DNA of 64,000 nucleotides from Afifella sp. IM 167 (GTDB lineage Bacteria > Pseudomonadota > Alphaproteobacteria > Rhizobiales > Afifellaceae), in contig NZ_NSLC01000003.1 in the NCBI RefSeq assembly GCF_020144925.1, positions 62,001 to 126,000 on the forward strand. Direction: 5' to 3'. The position numbers and the translations under genes are program-made. The notes under the pieces are model-generated. The model made no database searches and was not told the origin of the DNA. It worked only from the letters and a program-made list of their open reading frames with translations. Each line of letters opens with the position of its first letter. The first letter of the stretch is position 1. Positions 1 to 8,454 of this stretch are shown in pieces.

Positions 1-297
1 GCCCTTGCCGCGCCCGACGTCATCACCCTTTCCGGGCCGCTCGCCCATTCGAGCGCCTATCTCGGCGGCGTCAAGCGCATGCTCGGCCCGACCAGCCACG
101 ACCCGTTCGGCTGGGAGGGCACGCTCTACGTCAGCGATACCGACCTTTCCGCGGCGGCCGCGCGGCTCGCCCTCGAGCGCTTCGTCTACCGCCAGGACGA
201 CCAGGCCTGGCAAGAGCGGGAGGAGACCGAAATATCGGCGCTCCCGATCCCATCGCAAAACCTGGTCACCACCCAAGCTCCATCAGAGGGGAACTGA
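1..297 (+). CDS. C-terminal end of a probable ROK-family regulator or sugar kinase (partial)
   Basis: The frame is open from the first base to a TGA at 295, so the 5' part lies outside the window. The 98 visible residues contain DVITLSGPLAHSSAYLGGV and later LSAAAARLALERFVY. The first resembles the ROK segment where a hydrophobic strand is followed by a glycine-rich turn, and the second the ROK C-terminal helix that packs against it. No helix-turn-helix or zinc motif is visible because the N-terminus is missing, so regulator and kinase cannot be separated. The stop lies one base before the tctC start, which suggests co-transcription with the transporter. The family call is by pattern only. 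Confidence 0.5.
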   Translation, partial: ALAAPDVITLSGPLAHSSAYLGGVKRMLGPTSHDPFGWEGTLYVSDTDLSAAAARLALERFVYRQDDQAWQEREETEISALPIPSQNLVTTQAPSEGN

Positions 298-298
298 C

Positions 299-1303
299 AT
301 GCGAGCCCAATTTTCGTTGAGCATCATCCGAAAGGCCGCCGGGGCTGCGCTGTGTGCGTTCGCCCTCGCCGCTCCAGCCGTGCCGGCACAGGCGCAGGAC
401 GCCTATCCCGAAAAGCCGATCCGTCTCGTCGTGCCCTACGGGCCGGGCGGGGCGACGGACCTCGCCGCACGGGCGCTGGCGAGCGTGCTGCCGGAATTCC
501 TCGGGCAGGGCGTCATCGTCGTCAACGTGCCGGGGGCCGGCGGCGCCGTCGGCGCGCAGCAGGTGGAGGAGAGCGAGCCGGACGGCTACACCATGCTGAT
601 GACCGCGATCGGGGCCAATGTGCTGCGCCCGGCGCTCAGCCCTGACCTCCCCTACAGCTACGACGATTTCGACTATCTCGCGCGCACGCAGATCAATCCG
701 AACGTGCTGATCGTCAAAGCCGATTCCTCCTACAAGAGCTTCGATGACTTCGCCGCAGCGCTGAAGGCGGAGGGCGCCAGCTTCAAATACGGGACGGCCG
801 GCGCGGGCAACGTCACGCATCTCGGTCCCAACATGCTTTTCGGCGAGCTCGGCCTTCCGGCCAGCGTCGGAACGCCGGTGCACTACGATTCGGACGGCGC
901 GGCGCTGCTGGCCCTCCTCCAGGGCGAGGTCGATTTCGCCCAGGGCAATCTCGCTTCCTTTGCCTCGGCGCTGCAGAGCGGTGCCGTGCGCGGCCTCGCC
1001 ATGACGACGCCCGAGCGTGTCGAGGGCTTCGACGACATCCCGACCTACACCGAAGTCGGCCTGCCGGAGGTCTCGATCGTCGGCTGGCGTGGCGTCGCCG
1101 GCCCTCCGGGACTGCCGAAGGAGGTCGAGGACGCCTGGCAGGCGGCGCTGGCCAAGACGACCGAGGCGAAGTCGTGGATCAGCCTCGTCAAGAAGCTCGG
1201 CGACGAGCCCGGCTACATGCCGAAGGAAGCCTACGACCCCTTCGTCAAGAAGGACTACGAGCGCTACGTGAAAATCGCCGAAGAGATCGGCCTTCGCAAA
1301 TAA
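299..1303 (+). CDS. tctC: TctC-family substrate-binding protein of a tripartite tricarboxylate transporter
   Basis: Periplasmic solute-binding component, 334 aa. The start at 299 follows an AGAGGGG ribosome site and gives a signal peptide of about 31 residues ending in AQAQ. The mature part begins YPEKPIRLVVPYGPGGATD, the hallmark of TctC/Bug proteins, in which the loop after the first strand holds the carboxylate of the ligand. Length fits the family (about 320-335 aa). It leads a run of tctC, tctB and tctA on the same strand. Bug-type receptors bind citrate and many other carboxylates, so the ligand is unknown. Confidence 0.93.
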   Translation: MRAQFSLSIIRKAAGAALCAFALAAPAVPAQAQDAYPEKPIRLVVPYGPGGATDLAARALASVLPEFLGQGVIVVNVPGAGGAVGAQQVEESEPDGYTMLMTAIGANVLRPALSPDLPYSYDDFDYLARTQINPNVLIVKADSSYKSFDDFAAALKAEGASFKYGTAGAGNVTHLGPNMLFGELGLPASVGTPVHYDSDGAALLALLQGEVDFAQGNLASFASALQSGAVRGLAMTTPERVEGFDDIPTYTEVGLPEVSIVGWRGVAGPPGLPKEVEDAWQAALAKTTEAKSWISLVKKLGDEPGYMPKEAYDPFVKKDYERYVKIAEEIGLRK

Positions 1304-1376
1304 GCGCCCGATGCGGCGCCCGCCCCGGCGGGTGCCGCTCCCTCCCGGTCCCCCCAGAATTCGAAGGACGGAAGAG

Positions 1377-1859
1377 ATGAGCTTTCGCCGAACGCGCGAG
1401 TTTGCCGTGCCGGTCGCGCTCCTGGGCGTCTGCGCCATCCTGGCGGGCTGGCTGATCCCCTCGCATGTCACCGTCGTCGGGGGTGGCAACGGGCTCAGTC
1501 CGCGCTTCTTTCCCTATGTCCTCACGGCGGCGCTGGCGCTTCTGGCGACAATGCAGCTCGCCAGTCTCTTCAGGGGGGAGGCCGGCGAGGAGGACAGCGA
1601 GGTCCGCAGCCCGGTTCTGGAGGCGCCCGACTATGTCGCCGCCCTGTCGCTCTTTGCCTATTTCGCGGCCATCGTCGTCATCGGGATGGTGCCGGCGAGC
1701 TTCCTCGCGCTCGCCGCCTACATGCGCTGCTTTCGCGTGAAGAGCTGGTGGAAGGTGCTTGTCTACGCCGCCGCCGTCACGGCTGTTCTAGTCGTCTTCT
1801 TCCAGGTTGCCGCCTCCGTCCAGCTGCCGCGCGGCATGCTCGGCCGGGCGCTCTGGTGA
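1377..1859 (+). CDS. tctB: TctB-family small membrane subunit of the tripartite transporter
   Basis: 160 aa with four predicted membrane segments, at about residues 10-30, 45-65, 85-110 and 120-140. The loop GGNGLSPRFFPYVL matches the family's conserved proline-rich turn after the first helix. The ATG at 1377 is preferred to the in-frame ATG at 1311 because it begins right at the first hydrophobic helix and follows GGACGGAAG. It lies between tctC (74 bp upstream) and tctA (21 bp downstream), the usual order. TctB is poorly conserved, so position is part of the evidence. Confidence 0.88.
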   Translation: MSFRRTREFAVPVALLGVCAILAGWLIPSHVTVVGGGNGLSPRFFPYVLTAALALLATMQLASLFRGEAGEEDSEVRSPVLEAPDYVAALSLFAYFAAIVVIGMVPASFLALAAYMRCFRVKSWWKVLVYAAAVTAVLVVFFQVAASVQLPRGMLGRALW

Positions 1860-1880
1860 GCGGGACATAGGAGACCTCCG

Positions 1881-3434
1881 ATGGATGTTCTCGACCTCAT
1901 CGGCGCCGTCACCGGCTATTTCGGCGCCATCGGCTCGGGCCTGTGGGCTGGCGCGCATCTCTTCTTCACGCTCTCGAACCTCCTCGCGGTCTTCGGCGGC
2001 GTAGCCATCGGCTGCCTGTTCGGAGCGCTGCCGGGCCTCAGCATCACGCTGTCGGTGGCGCTGGTGATGCCGTTCACCTTCAACATGGACCCGCTGACAG
2101 GGCTCTCGCTGCTGACCGCCGTCTATGTCGGGGCGATCTACGGCGGCTCCATCTCGGCGATCCTGTTCAATACGCCGGGCACGCCCGCGGCCGCCTGCAC
2201 GACGCTGGACGGCTACGCCCTCACCCAGAAGGGCCAGGCGGGCAAGGCGCTGCACATGGCGAACTGGGCCTCAATGGTCGGAGACCTGACCAGCACCATC
2301 CTCGTCATCCTCGCCTTTCCGCTGCTTGCCAAGGTGGCGATCTACTTCCGCTCGCCGGAATATTTCGCCCTCATCGTCTTCTCCATCACCGTGGTCGGTG
2401 GGGTGGCGGGCCGCTCCATGCTGCTCGGGCTGATCGCCGGCATCCTCGGCTTCCTCTTCTCGACCGTGGGCATGGACCCCGTGCAGGGCTACGGGCGCTT
2501 CGACTTCGGCTCTCTGGAGCTCCTCAGCGGCTTCAGCTTCGTGCCGCTCCTCATCGGCCTCTTCGCCGTTCCCGAATTCATGCGCCAGTTTGTCCGCTCC
2601 GGGCGCTCCGACGCATCGGTCGCGATCGCGGCCGAGACCGGCGCGGGCGACGACAACCATCTCACATGGCGCGAGTTCAAGGCTTCCTTCCGGCACATGG
2701 TGCGGGGCGGCGTGATCGGCCTCATCCTCGGCGTCATACCGGGCCTCGGCGCAACGCCGGCCGCCTTTCTCAGCTACGAGCAGGCGCGCCGCAATTCCCG
2801 CCATCCGGAAGAGTTCGGGCACGGCTCGCTGGAAGGCATCGCCGCCGCCGAAGCGGGCAATAACGGCGTCAACGGCGCGACACTCGCCCCGCTTCTGACG
2901 CTCGGCATTCCCGGCGACGTGGTCACCGCGGTGATGCTCGGCGCCCTTTTGATTTTCAACCTGCAGCCCGGCCCGATGCTCTTCGTCACCCACGCCGACC
3001 TCATCTACGGCCTCTTCTGTGCGCTGCTCGTCTGCGACGTGGCGCTGCGCATCGTCGGCATCGCCTTCATCCGCGTCGGCCGCTACGTGACGCGGGTGCC
3101 GACCGGCTACGTCTTTCCCCTGATCCTCGTCCTGTGCGTCTTCGGCACCTATTCCATCAACAACAACATCTTCGACGTTTTCGTCATGCTCAGCTTCGGC
3201 ATCGGCGGGCTGGTGATGGAGCGCGTCCGCCTGCCGGTCGTGCCGTTCGTGATCGCCTTCGTGCTCGGGCCGATGCTCGAGAAGGGTCTGCGCCGCTCGC
3301 TGGTCATTTCGGACGGCGATCCGATGATCTTTCTGCACAGCCCCATCGCCGTCGGCTTCTTCATCCTGACGATCCTCGCCATCGTCACGATCGTTCGAAG
3401 TCGACTGGCGCCGCCGAATTCATCGAAAGCCTGA
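1881..3434 (+). CDS. tctA: TctA-family large permease subunit of the tripartite transporter
   Basis: 517 aa, about the usual 500, with some 11-12 hydrophobic segments. The stretch YGGSISAILFNTPGTPAAA (near residue 90) and the nearby LDGYALTQKGQAGKAL are the TctA signature. A second, similar loop containing GLGATPAAFLSYE and later TLGIPGDVVTAVMLGAL reflects the family's internal duplication. It forms the transport channel of a secondary, ion-coupled carboxylate transporter together with TctB and the receptor TctC. Confidence 0.95.
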   Translation: MDVLDLIGAVTGYFGAIGSGLWAGAHLFFTLSNLLAVFGGVAIGCLFGALPGLSITLSVALVMPFTFNMDPLTGLSLLTAVYVGAIYGGSISAILFNTPGTPAAACTTLDGYALTQKGQAGKALHMANWASMVGDLTSTILVILAFPLLAKVAIYFRSPEYFALIVFSITVVGGVAGRSMLLGLIAGILGFLFSTVGMDPVQGYGRFDFGSLELLSGFSFVPLLIGLFAVPEFMRQFVRSGRSDASVAIAAETGAGDDNHLTWREFKASFRHMVRGGVIGLILGVIPGLGATPAAFLSYEQARRNSRHPEEFGHGSLEGIAAAEAGNNGVNGATLAPLLTLGIPGDVVTAVMLGALLIFNLQPGPMLFVTHADLIYGLFCALLVCDVALRIVGIAFIRVGRYVTRVPTGYVFPLILVLCVFGTYSINNNIFDVFVMLSFGIGGLVMERVRLPVVPFVIAFVLGPMLEKGLRRSLVISDGDPMIFLHSPIAVGFFILTILAIVTIVRSRLAPPNSSKA

Positions 3435-3495
3435 ACCCACGATTTTCGCCAAACCGGGCAACCGCCAAGAACAAGCCAATCGAAAGGTCGACCGA

Positions 3496-5538
3496 ATGCA
3501 ATCCGACGCCCGCGAAGCGCCGCTTTTTCGTTTTGCCATCATTTCAGACACGCATATCCGGCCGCAGGAGAGCGACGATTCCTCGCCCTGGACGGTCAAT
3601 TCCTATGCCAATGGCCGGGCGCGGCGCACCGTCTCCCTGCTGCGTGCCCTCGATCCGGAATTCGTCATCCATCTCGGCGACATGGTGCACCCGCTTCCGT
3701 CGCTGCCGAGCTATGCCAGCGCCGTGGCGGAGGCGAAGGAGATCTTCGCGCCGCTGGAGGCGCCGCTGCACCTGATCCCCGGAAACCACGACATCGGCGA
3801 CAAGCCGATGCCGGGCCTGCCGGCAGCGCCCGTCGATGCGGCGAGCGTTGCCGAATTCCGGAAGAATTTCGGCGAGGACTACCGTTCCTTCGAGCACAAG
3901 AGCTGCCGCTTCATCTTCCTCAATGCGGAGATCATCAATACCGGCCTGCCCGACGAGGCCAAGCAGAAGGCCTGGCTGGAGGGCCTGCTCGCCGAACCCT
4001 ATGGCGGACGCTCCTTCGTCTTCATCCATTATCCGCCCTTCATCCATTCGCCGGACGAGCCTTCCAACTACGACAATCTGGACGAGCCGGGCCGTTCCTG
4101 GCTGCTCTCCCTGCTCGCGGGCAAAGTGGAGGCGGTGTTCGCGGGCCATGTGCACAACTTCTTCTACAACCGGCACGAAGGCTTCGATTCCTTCATCCTG
4201 CCGGCACTTTCCTTCGTGCGGCAGGATTATTCGGAGCTCTTCCGGGGCGGACCCGGCAAGGAATTCGGGCGCGACGATGCCGGCAAGCTCGGCTTCTTCA
4301 TCGCCGATGTCTTCGCCGACCGGATCGCGCTCCGGCTGGTGCGCACGCAAGGCATCGAGGAGAGCAAGGAAGAGGCGGCGGCGGGGCCTGCCGCAGCGCC
4401 GCTGCTTGCCGGCGGCAAGGCGCCTGCCGCCGCGCTCGGCGTGCATCTGCGCCACAACTGGGCCGAGGTGGTGAAGCTTCCCTATAACGGGCCGATGGAC
4501 GAGTTCCTGCGCAAGGAAGCGCGGAACGACTACCACCTCCTGGCGCTGATGGAAGCCGGGACGAGGATGCTGCGTATCCCGCTGCGCGACCTCGAAGACC
4601 CGGCCTATCTTGAAAGGATCGGCGAGCTGCACCGCATGGGCTTTCGCTTCACGGCGTTCCATTTCGGCCTGCCGGGCGAGCGCCAGATCGCGCTCCTGGA
4701 AAAGCATGCGGGCCTCGTCGACACGTTCGAGACCATCATTTCCTGGAAGGACCGCGAGGCCTTCCTTGAGGGAGCGGCCGGCTGGCGCGGCCGCCTGTCG
4801 GCCCGGCTCTCGCTGACCCGCGTGGAGAGCTCGGCCGAGAAGAAGGTCACCGGCACCGCCTTCTCGCATTACGTCAGCTACGGTTTCGGCGAAGCGGCGT
4901 TCGCGGATGTGGAGACTTTCGCCCGCGCGGGCGAGGCATCGGGGCTCGTCGACGCCTACGTCTTCAGCCTTGCCTGGGCGGATCCGCTCGCCGAAACGGT
5001 GGCGTCCCTGCGCGCCAGGGCGGCGGCGATCGGGACGAAGGCCGATATCAATATCCGCCTCGCCTCGGAAAATCCCGCCGAGCTGATCGACGAGCCGGCT
5101 GCCGTCGCCGGGCGCGTCGCCGAAGCGGTGGCGCTTGCGCATGCCTATCCGGACACCGCCTTCTTCCTCGACACCTTCATCGACATGGAGCGCGGCTATT
5201 TTCCGCGCCTCGGCCTCTACGACCGGCGGCTCAACCCCACACTGGCCGGGCAGGTCTACCGCAATCTCAGCATTCTGCTCGGCGATGGCGAGGTGCGCCT
5301 CGGCGAGGCGCAGGAGAGCGATGCCTCGCGCCTGCTACCCCTCAGCTTCGGCAAGGGCGCTGCCCGTCTGGTCCTGCCGAAGCCGGCCGTGAAGGACCAC
5401 GCCGGCGCAAAAGGCCGGTTCCTGCCCCAGACCGGCTGGAGCGAGGCGATCGACCTTGCGACGGGCGAGACGATCAAGAGCGGTTCGGGCGGAGCGGAGC
5501 GCGGCGCGGCCGGCGGGCCCGTCCTCATTATGGATTAG
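3496..5538 (+). CDS. two-domain calcineurin-like metallophosphoesterase
   Basis: 680 aa with no signal peptide. Residues 10-280 are a calcineurin-like phosphoesterase with all five metal motifs: DTH (D18, H20), GD (D62), GNHD (N97, H98), H178 in FIHYPP, and GHVH (H218, H220). After a low-complexity Ala/Gly link at about 290-310, residues 320-610 form a separate domain. It has repeated beta/alpha units (LRIPLRDLEDPAYLERI, FRFTAFHFGLPGERQIALL, DINIRLASENPAEL, TAFFLDTFIDMERGYF) that read like a TIM-barrel fold. It starts 61 bp after tctA on the same strand, so it probably acts on the imported compound or a derivative. The substrate is unknown. Confidence 0.8.
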   Translation: MQSDAREAPLFRFAIISDTHIRPQESDDSSPWTVNSYANGRARRTVSLLRALDPEFVIHLGDMVHPLPSLPSYASAVAEAKEIFAPLEAPLHLIPGNHDIGDKPMPGLPAAPVDAASVAEFRKNFGEDYRSFEHKSCRFIFLNAEIINTGLPDEAKQKAWLEGLLAEPYGGRSFVFIHYPPFIHSPDEPSNYDNLDEPGRSWLLSLLAGKVEAVFAGHVHNFFYNRHEGFDSFILPALSFVRQDYSELFRGGPGKEFGRDDAGKLGFFIADVFADRIALRLVRTQGIEESKEEAAAGPAAAPLLAGGKAPAAALGVHLRHNWAEVVKLPYNGPMDEFLRKEARNDYHLLALMEAGTRMLRIPLRDLEDPAYLERIGELHRMGFRFTAFHFGLPGERQIALLEKHAGLVDTFETIISWKDREAFLEGAAGWRGRLSARLSLTRVESSAEKKVTGTAFSHYVSYGFGEAAFADVETFARAGEASGLVDAYVFSLAWADPLAETVASLRARAAAIGTKADINIRLASENPAELIDEPAAVAGRVAEAVALAHAYPDTAFFLDTFIDMERGYFPRLGLYDRRLNPTLAGQVYRNLSILLGDGEVRLGEAQESDASRLLPLSFGKGAARLVLPKPAVKDHAGAKGRFLPQTGWSEAIDLATGETIKSGSGGAERGAAGGPVLIMD

Positions 5539-5718
5539 GCCGGATCGTAGCCGAGCGCGGATTCGGGACAGACGGATGAAGGCGGGGCGACCGGCCGGCG
5601 TGGCGGCCGGAGCTTCGCCCGTCTCCACGCGCTGCTGGCCAGGCGCCGGCCCGGCCGCCAGCGGGTCTGGCCGCCGGCGGTTCCGGCGGCGAAATCGACA
5701 ATGAAATCAGTGAGTAAA

Positions 5719-5793
<75 letters not shown>

Positions 5794-5900
5794 TTCCAAA
5801 GGGGTGCCGTGCGAAACGGCCCGGCGGATATATCGCCTGACTTGTCCGCACGCAAGGGCGGGAGGAACCTCTTTCGGGGCACCGCCGCCGCAGGCGGGCT

Positions 5901-6263
5901 TCAGGCCGCCATCAGCCGGCCGACCTCGTTGACGAGGTCGCGCAGATGGAACGGCTTCGACAGGATCTTGGCATCCTGCGGGGCGGCCATATCCGGGTTG
6001 AGGGCCACGGCCGCAAAGCCCGTGATGAACATGATCTTCAGATCCGGATCGAGCTCGGTCGCCTTGCGGGCGAGCTCGATGCCATCCATCTCCGGCATGA
6101 CGATGTCGGTCAGAAGCAGGTTGAAGGGCTCGTCGCGCAGCCGCTTGTAGGCGGAGAGCCCGTTATCGAAGGCGACGACGTCATAGCCGGCGTTCTCCAG
6201 CGCCTTCTGAAGAAAGCGACGCATATCCTCGTCGTCCTCGGCAAGAAGAATTCGGCCCAACAT
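5901..6263 (-). CDS. cpdR: CpdR-like single-domain response regulator
   Basis: 120 aa consisting of one receiver domain. Acidic pocket E9/D10/D11, phosphoacceptor D53 in LTDIVMPEMDG, T81 in FITGFA and K103 in ILSKPF are all present. The length, the MLGRILLAEDDEDMRRFL start and the AAVALNPDMAAP segment before the conserved lysine are typical of CpdR. In Caulobacter and Sinorhizobium, CpdR controls ClpXP localisation and proteolysis of cell-cycle regulators when unphosphorylated. Being next to an N-formylglutamate amidohydrolase gene supports the call. The kinase relay (CckA-ChpT) is outside the window. Confidence 0.92.
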   Translation of the reverse strand: MLGRILLAEDDEDMRRFLQKALENAGYDVVAFDNGLSAYKRLRDEPFNLLLTDIVMPEMDGIELARKATELDPDLKIMFITGFAAVALNPDMAAPQDAKILSKPFHLRDLVNEVGRLMAA

Positions 6264-6449
6264 GCGTCCCCAGCTACGTCCGTCCTCGTTCAGTCCCTTG
6301 TGCGCCCAGTGGGTAAATATCGGGTAAGCGCCGCGGACACAATCGCAACGGGGGCGATCGCGGCGCTGTGGCGGGGCGCGAGGCCGCATCGGCCTGTGGA
6401 CAGGGGGCGAGAGCCCCGGCAACATGGGCGGCCAAGGCCAGACAGATTC

Positions 6450-7364
6450 ATGAGCGAAAGCACGCCTTCCATGTCGGAAACGGACCCCGAGCCCCTGCCG
6501 CTGCGGCCCTTTCGCATTCTGGGGCCGGCCGAGCCGGCAACGCCCTTCCTGTTCTCCTCGCCGCATTCGGGCCGCTACTACCCGCCCGGCTTCCTGGCGG
6601 CCTCGCAGCTCGACCCGCTGGCGATCCGCCGCTCCGAGGACTTCATGATCGACGTCCTCTTCTCTTCGGTGGTGGAGCGGCGCGCGCCCCTGATCTCGGC
6701 CGTCTATCCGCGCGCCTATGTCGACCTCAACCGCGAGCCCTACGAGCTCGATCCGAAGATGTTCCGCGAGCCGCTGCCGCCGCGCGCCAACGGACGCTCG
6801 CTGCGCGCCGCCGGCGGACTCGGCACGATCCCGCGCATGGTCTCGGAAGGACGGCTCATCTATCCCGGGCCGATCGCGCTCGGCGAGGCGCTGATGCGGA
6901 TCGAGACGATCTACCATCCCTTCCACGACGTGCTGCGCCGCCGCCTGGCGGAGACGCTGGCCCAGTTCGGCACGGCGGTGCTGATCGACTGCCATTCCAT
7001 GCCCTCCTCGGCCCGCAACGCGGCGCCGGGGCTCAGGCCCGATTTCGTCGTCGGCGACCGCTTCGGCTCAAGCTGCGCGCCGGAGCTGACGGAATGCGCG
7101 GTGAGGGTGCTGCGCTCGCTCGGCTATTGCGTATCGCGCAACAAGCCTTATGCCGGGGGCTACATCACCGAGCATTACGGCCGGCCCTCCTTCGGGCTGC
7201 ATGTGCTGCAGCTGGAGGTGAACCGGGGGCTCTACATGGACGAGGAGGCGATCCGGCTTCATGAGGGCTTCGAGCCGCTGAAGCGTTCGCTCGGGGTTCT
7301 CGCCGGCGAATTGATGGGGCTGCGCATCGAGCCGCCCGCGGCGCTCGAGGAAGCCGCCGAATAG
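6450..7364 (+). CDS. N-formylglutamate amidohydrolase family protein
   Basis: 304 aa. Features of the family include SSPHSGRYYPPGF near residue 40, YVDLNREPYELDPKMF near 90, LIDCHSMPS near 180 and ITEHYGRP near 235; the His and Glu residues in these blocks are the likely zinc ligands and base. The reaction is hydrolysis of an N-formylated or N-acylated glutamate or a similar amide; in Hut pathways this yields glutamate and formate. The ATG at 6450 is chosen because the family starts just before the RPFRILGP block. It diverges from cpdR and no other hut gene is present, so a histidine-degradation role is not shown. Confidence 0.87.
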   Translation: MSESTPSMSETDPEPLPLRPFRILGPAEPATPFLFSSPHSGRYYPPGFLAASQLDPLAIRRSEDFMIDVLFSSVVERRAPLISAVYPRAYVDLNREPYELDPKMFREPLPPRANGRSLRAAGGLGTIPRMVSEGRLIYPGPIALGEALMRIETIYHPFHDVLRRRLAETLAQFGTAVLIDCHSMPSSARNAAPGLRPDFVVGDRFGSSCAPELTECAVRVLRSLGYCVSRNKPYAGGYITEHYGRPSFGLHVLQLEVNRGLYMDEEAIRLHEGFEPLKRSLGVLAGELMGLRIEPPAALEEAAE

Positions 7365-7418
7365 GGCCGCGCCTATACGCGCAAATGGCGGAAAACCGGG
7401 ATTTTCGGGAGCCAGAAA

Positions 7419-7495
7419 GAAAAAAGGCCGCACCATCGGTGCGGCCAAGTCTAGGGAGGAAACGCCCAATGAGGGCTGCGATACAGCGTATCGCA
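7419..7495 (-). ncRNA. putative trans-acting small RNA with anti-Shine-Dalgarno-like stretch
   Basis: The minus strand of this intergenic region holds a complete small transcription unit. A -35/-10 pair predicts a start near 7495. Then come a hairpin GCGATA-CGCTG-TATCGC (7478-7494), a hairpin GCCC-TCATT-GGGC (7464-7476), an unpaired GTTTCCTCCCTAGACTT (7447-7463), and a 9-bp GC-rich hairpin followed by six T. The total is about 77 nt. The CCTCCC stretch is complementary to ribosome-binding sites, a feature of several alphaproteobacterial sRNA families. No ORF fits here. I cannot name the family. Confidence 0.6.
7420..7446 (-). terminator. intrinsic terminator of the small RNA
   Basis: GGCCGCACC (7446-7438 on the minus strand) and GGTGCGGCC (7434-7426) form a perfect 9-bp stem with a 3-nt loop. 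Six T follow on the minus strand (7425-7420). No minus-strand protein gene lies just upstream, which argues for an RNA gene. Confidence 0.75.
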
Positions 7496-7501
7496 ATGCA
7501 C

Positions 7502-7530
7502 AAAATATGCTGCTTTGCACAAGATGCAAG
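7502..7530 (-). promoter_or_regulatory. housekeeping-type promoter of the small RNA
   Basis: On the minus strand CTTGCA (7530-7525) and TATTTT (7507-7502) are separated by exactly 17 bp. This agrees with alphaproteobacterial RpoD-type promoters (CTTGAC/TATAAT-like). The predicted start is about 7 bp downstream, at the foot of the first RNA hairpin. Confidence 0.55.
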
Positions 7531-7662
7531 TACCCCGGAGCCACATTGGCCAAAAGACTCGCCCATGGGGGGGCGCGAATGCGGCCTTTCGGCCAATGTC
7601 GTTTCCCTAACTAACTGAAGTTCAATCGTTTTTTAGCTAACTTGCAAATTGGCAACTCTGCT

Positions 7663-8454
7663 ATGCAATCGCCTGAAAATTTCCTTCCCTTCCTTGCAAG
7701 GCTCGCCGAGGCCTCCTCCGAGGTGATCCTGAAGCATTTCAGGGCCCCACTTGACGTGGACGACAAGGGAAGCCGCGAGGGCCGCGGCTTCGACCCCGTG
7801 ACGGAGGCGGATCGCGGGGCGGAGGCGGTGATGCGCGAGCTGATCCGCAAGACCTATCCCGAGCACGGCATCGTCGGCGAGGAATTCGGCACGGAGGGCG
7901 AGGGGCGCTCGCATCAATGGGTGCTCGATCCGATCGACGGGACGCGAGCCTTCATCTGCGGGCTGCCGCTCTGGGGCAGCCTCATCGGCCTGATGATCGA
8001 CGGCAAGCCCGTCTGCGGCATGCTCTCGCAGCCCTATCTCGGCGAGCGCTTCTTCGGCACGGCGAACGGCGCCTTTTTCGAGCGCGGCGGCGAGCGGCGG
8101 CCGCTCCGGGTCCGCGCCTGCGGCTCGCTCGGCGAGGCGATGGTCTCCAGCACCGATCCCGATCTCTTCGTCGGCGAGGAAGCGGCGGCCTTCCGCCGTC
8201 TTTCCGGCGCGGCGCGGCTGACACGCTACGGCTACGACTGCTACGCCTACGCCATGGTGGCGGCGGGCTTCATCGATTGCGTGGCCGAGAGCGGGCTGAA
8301 GGCCTACGACATCGTGCCGCTCGTTCCGATCATCGAGGGGGCGGGCGGGGCCGTCATCTCCTGGGACGGCAGCGGGCCGGCCCTCGGGGGCCGCGTGCTG
8401 GCCATCGGCGACGCGCGACTCAAAGGACCCGCCGTCGAGCTCCTTCAGGTCTGA
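7663..8454 (+). CDS. hisN: inositol monophosphatase family protein, probable histidinol-phosphatase
   Basis: 263 aa. Metal and catalytic motifs of the Li+-sensitive phosphatase superfamily are in order: VTEADRGAE (D near residue 48), GEEFG (E near 73), LDPIDGTRAF (near 88-97) and a C-terminal LKAYDIVPLVPIIEGAGG with the last metal aspartate. The overall pattern is closest to HisN-type histidinol-phosphate phosphatases, which make histidinol in histidine biosynthesis; an IMPase or CysQ activity cannot be excluded. The ATG at 7663 is used; a TTG at 7642 is in frame but adds no conserved residue. Its end overlaps the convergent hydrolase gene by 10 bp. Confidence 0.78.
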   Translation: MQSPENFLPFLARLAEASSEVILKHFRAPLDVDDKGSREGRGFDPVTEADRGAEAVMRELIRKTYPEHGIVGEEFGTEGEGRSHQWVLDPIDGTRAFICGLPLWGSLIGLMIDGKPVCGMLSQPYLGERFFGTANGAFFERGGERRPLRVRACGSLGEAMVSSTDPDLFVGEEAAAFRRLSGAARLTRYGYDCYAYAMVAAGFIDCVAESGLKAYDIVPLVPIIEGAGGAVISWDGSGPALGGRVLAIGDARLKGPAVELLQV

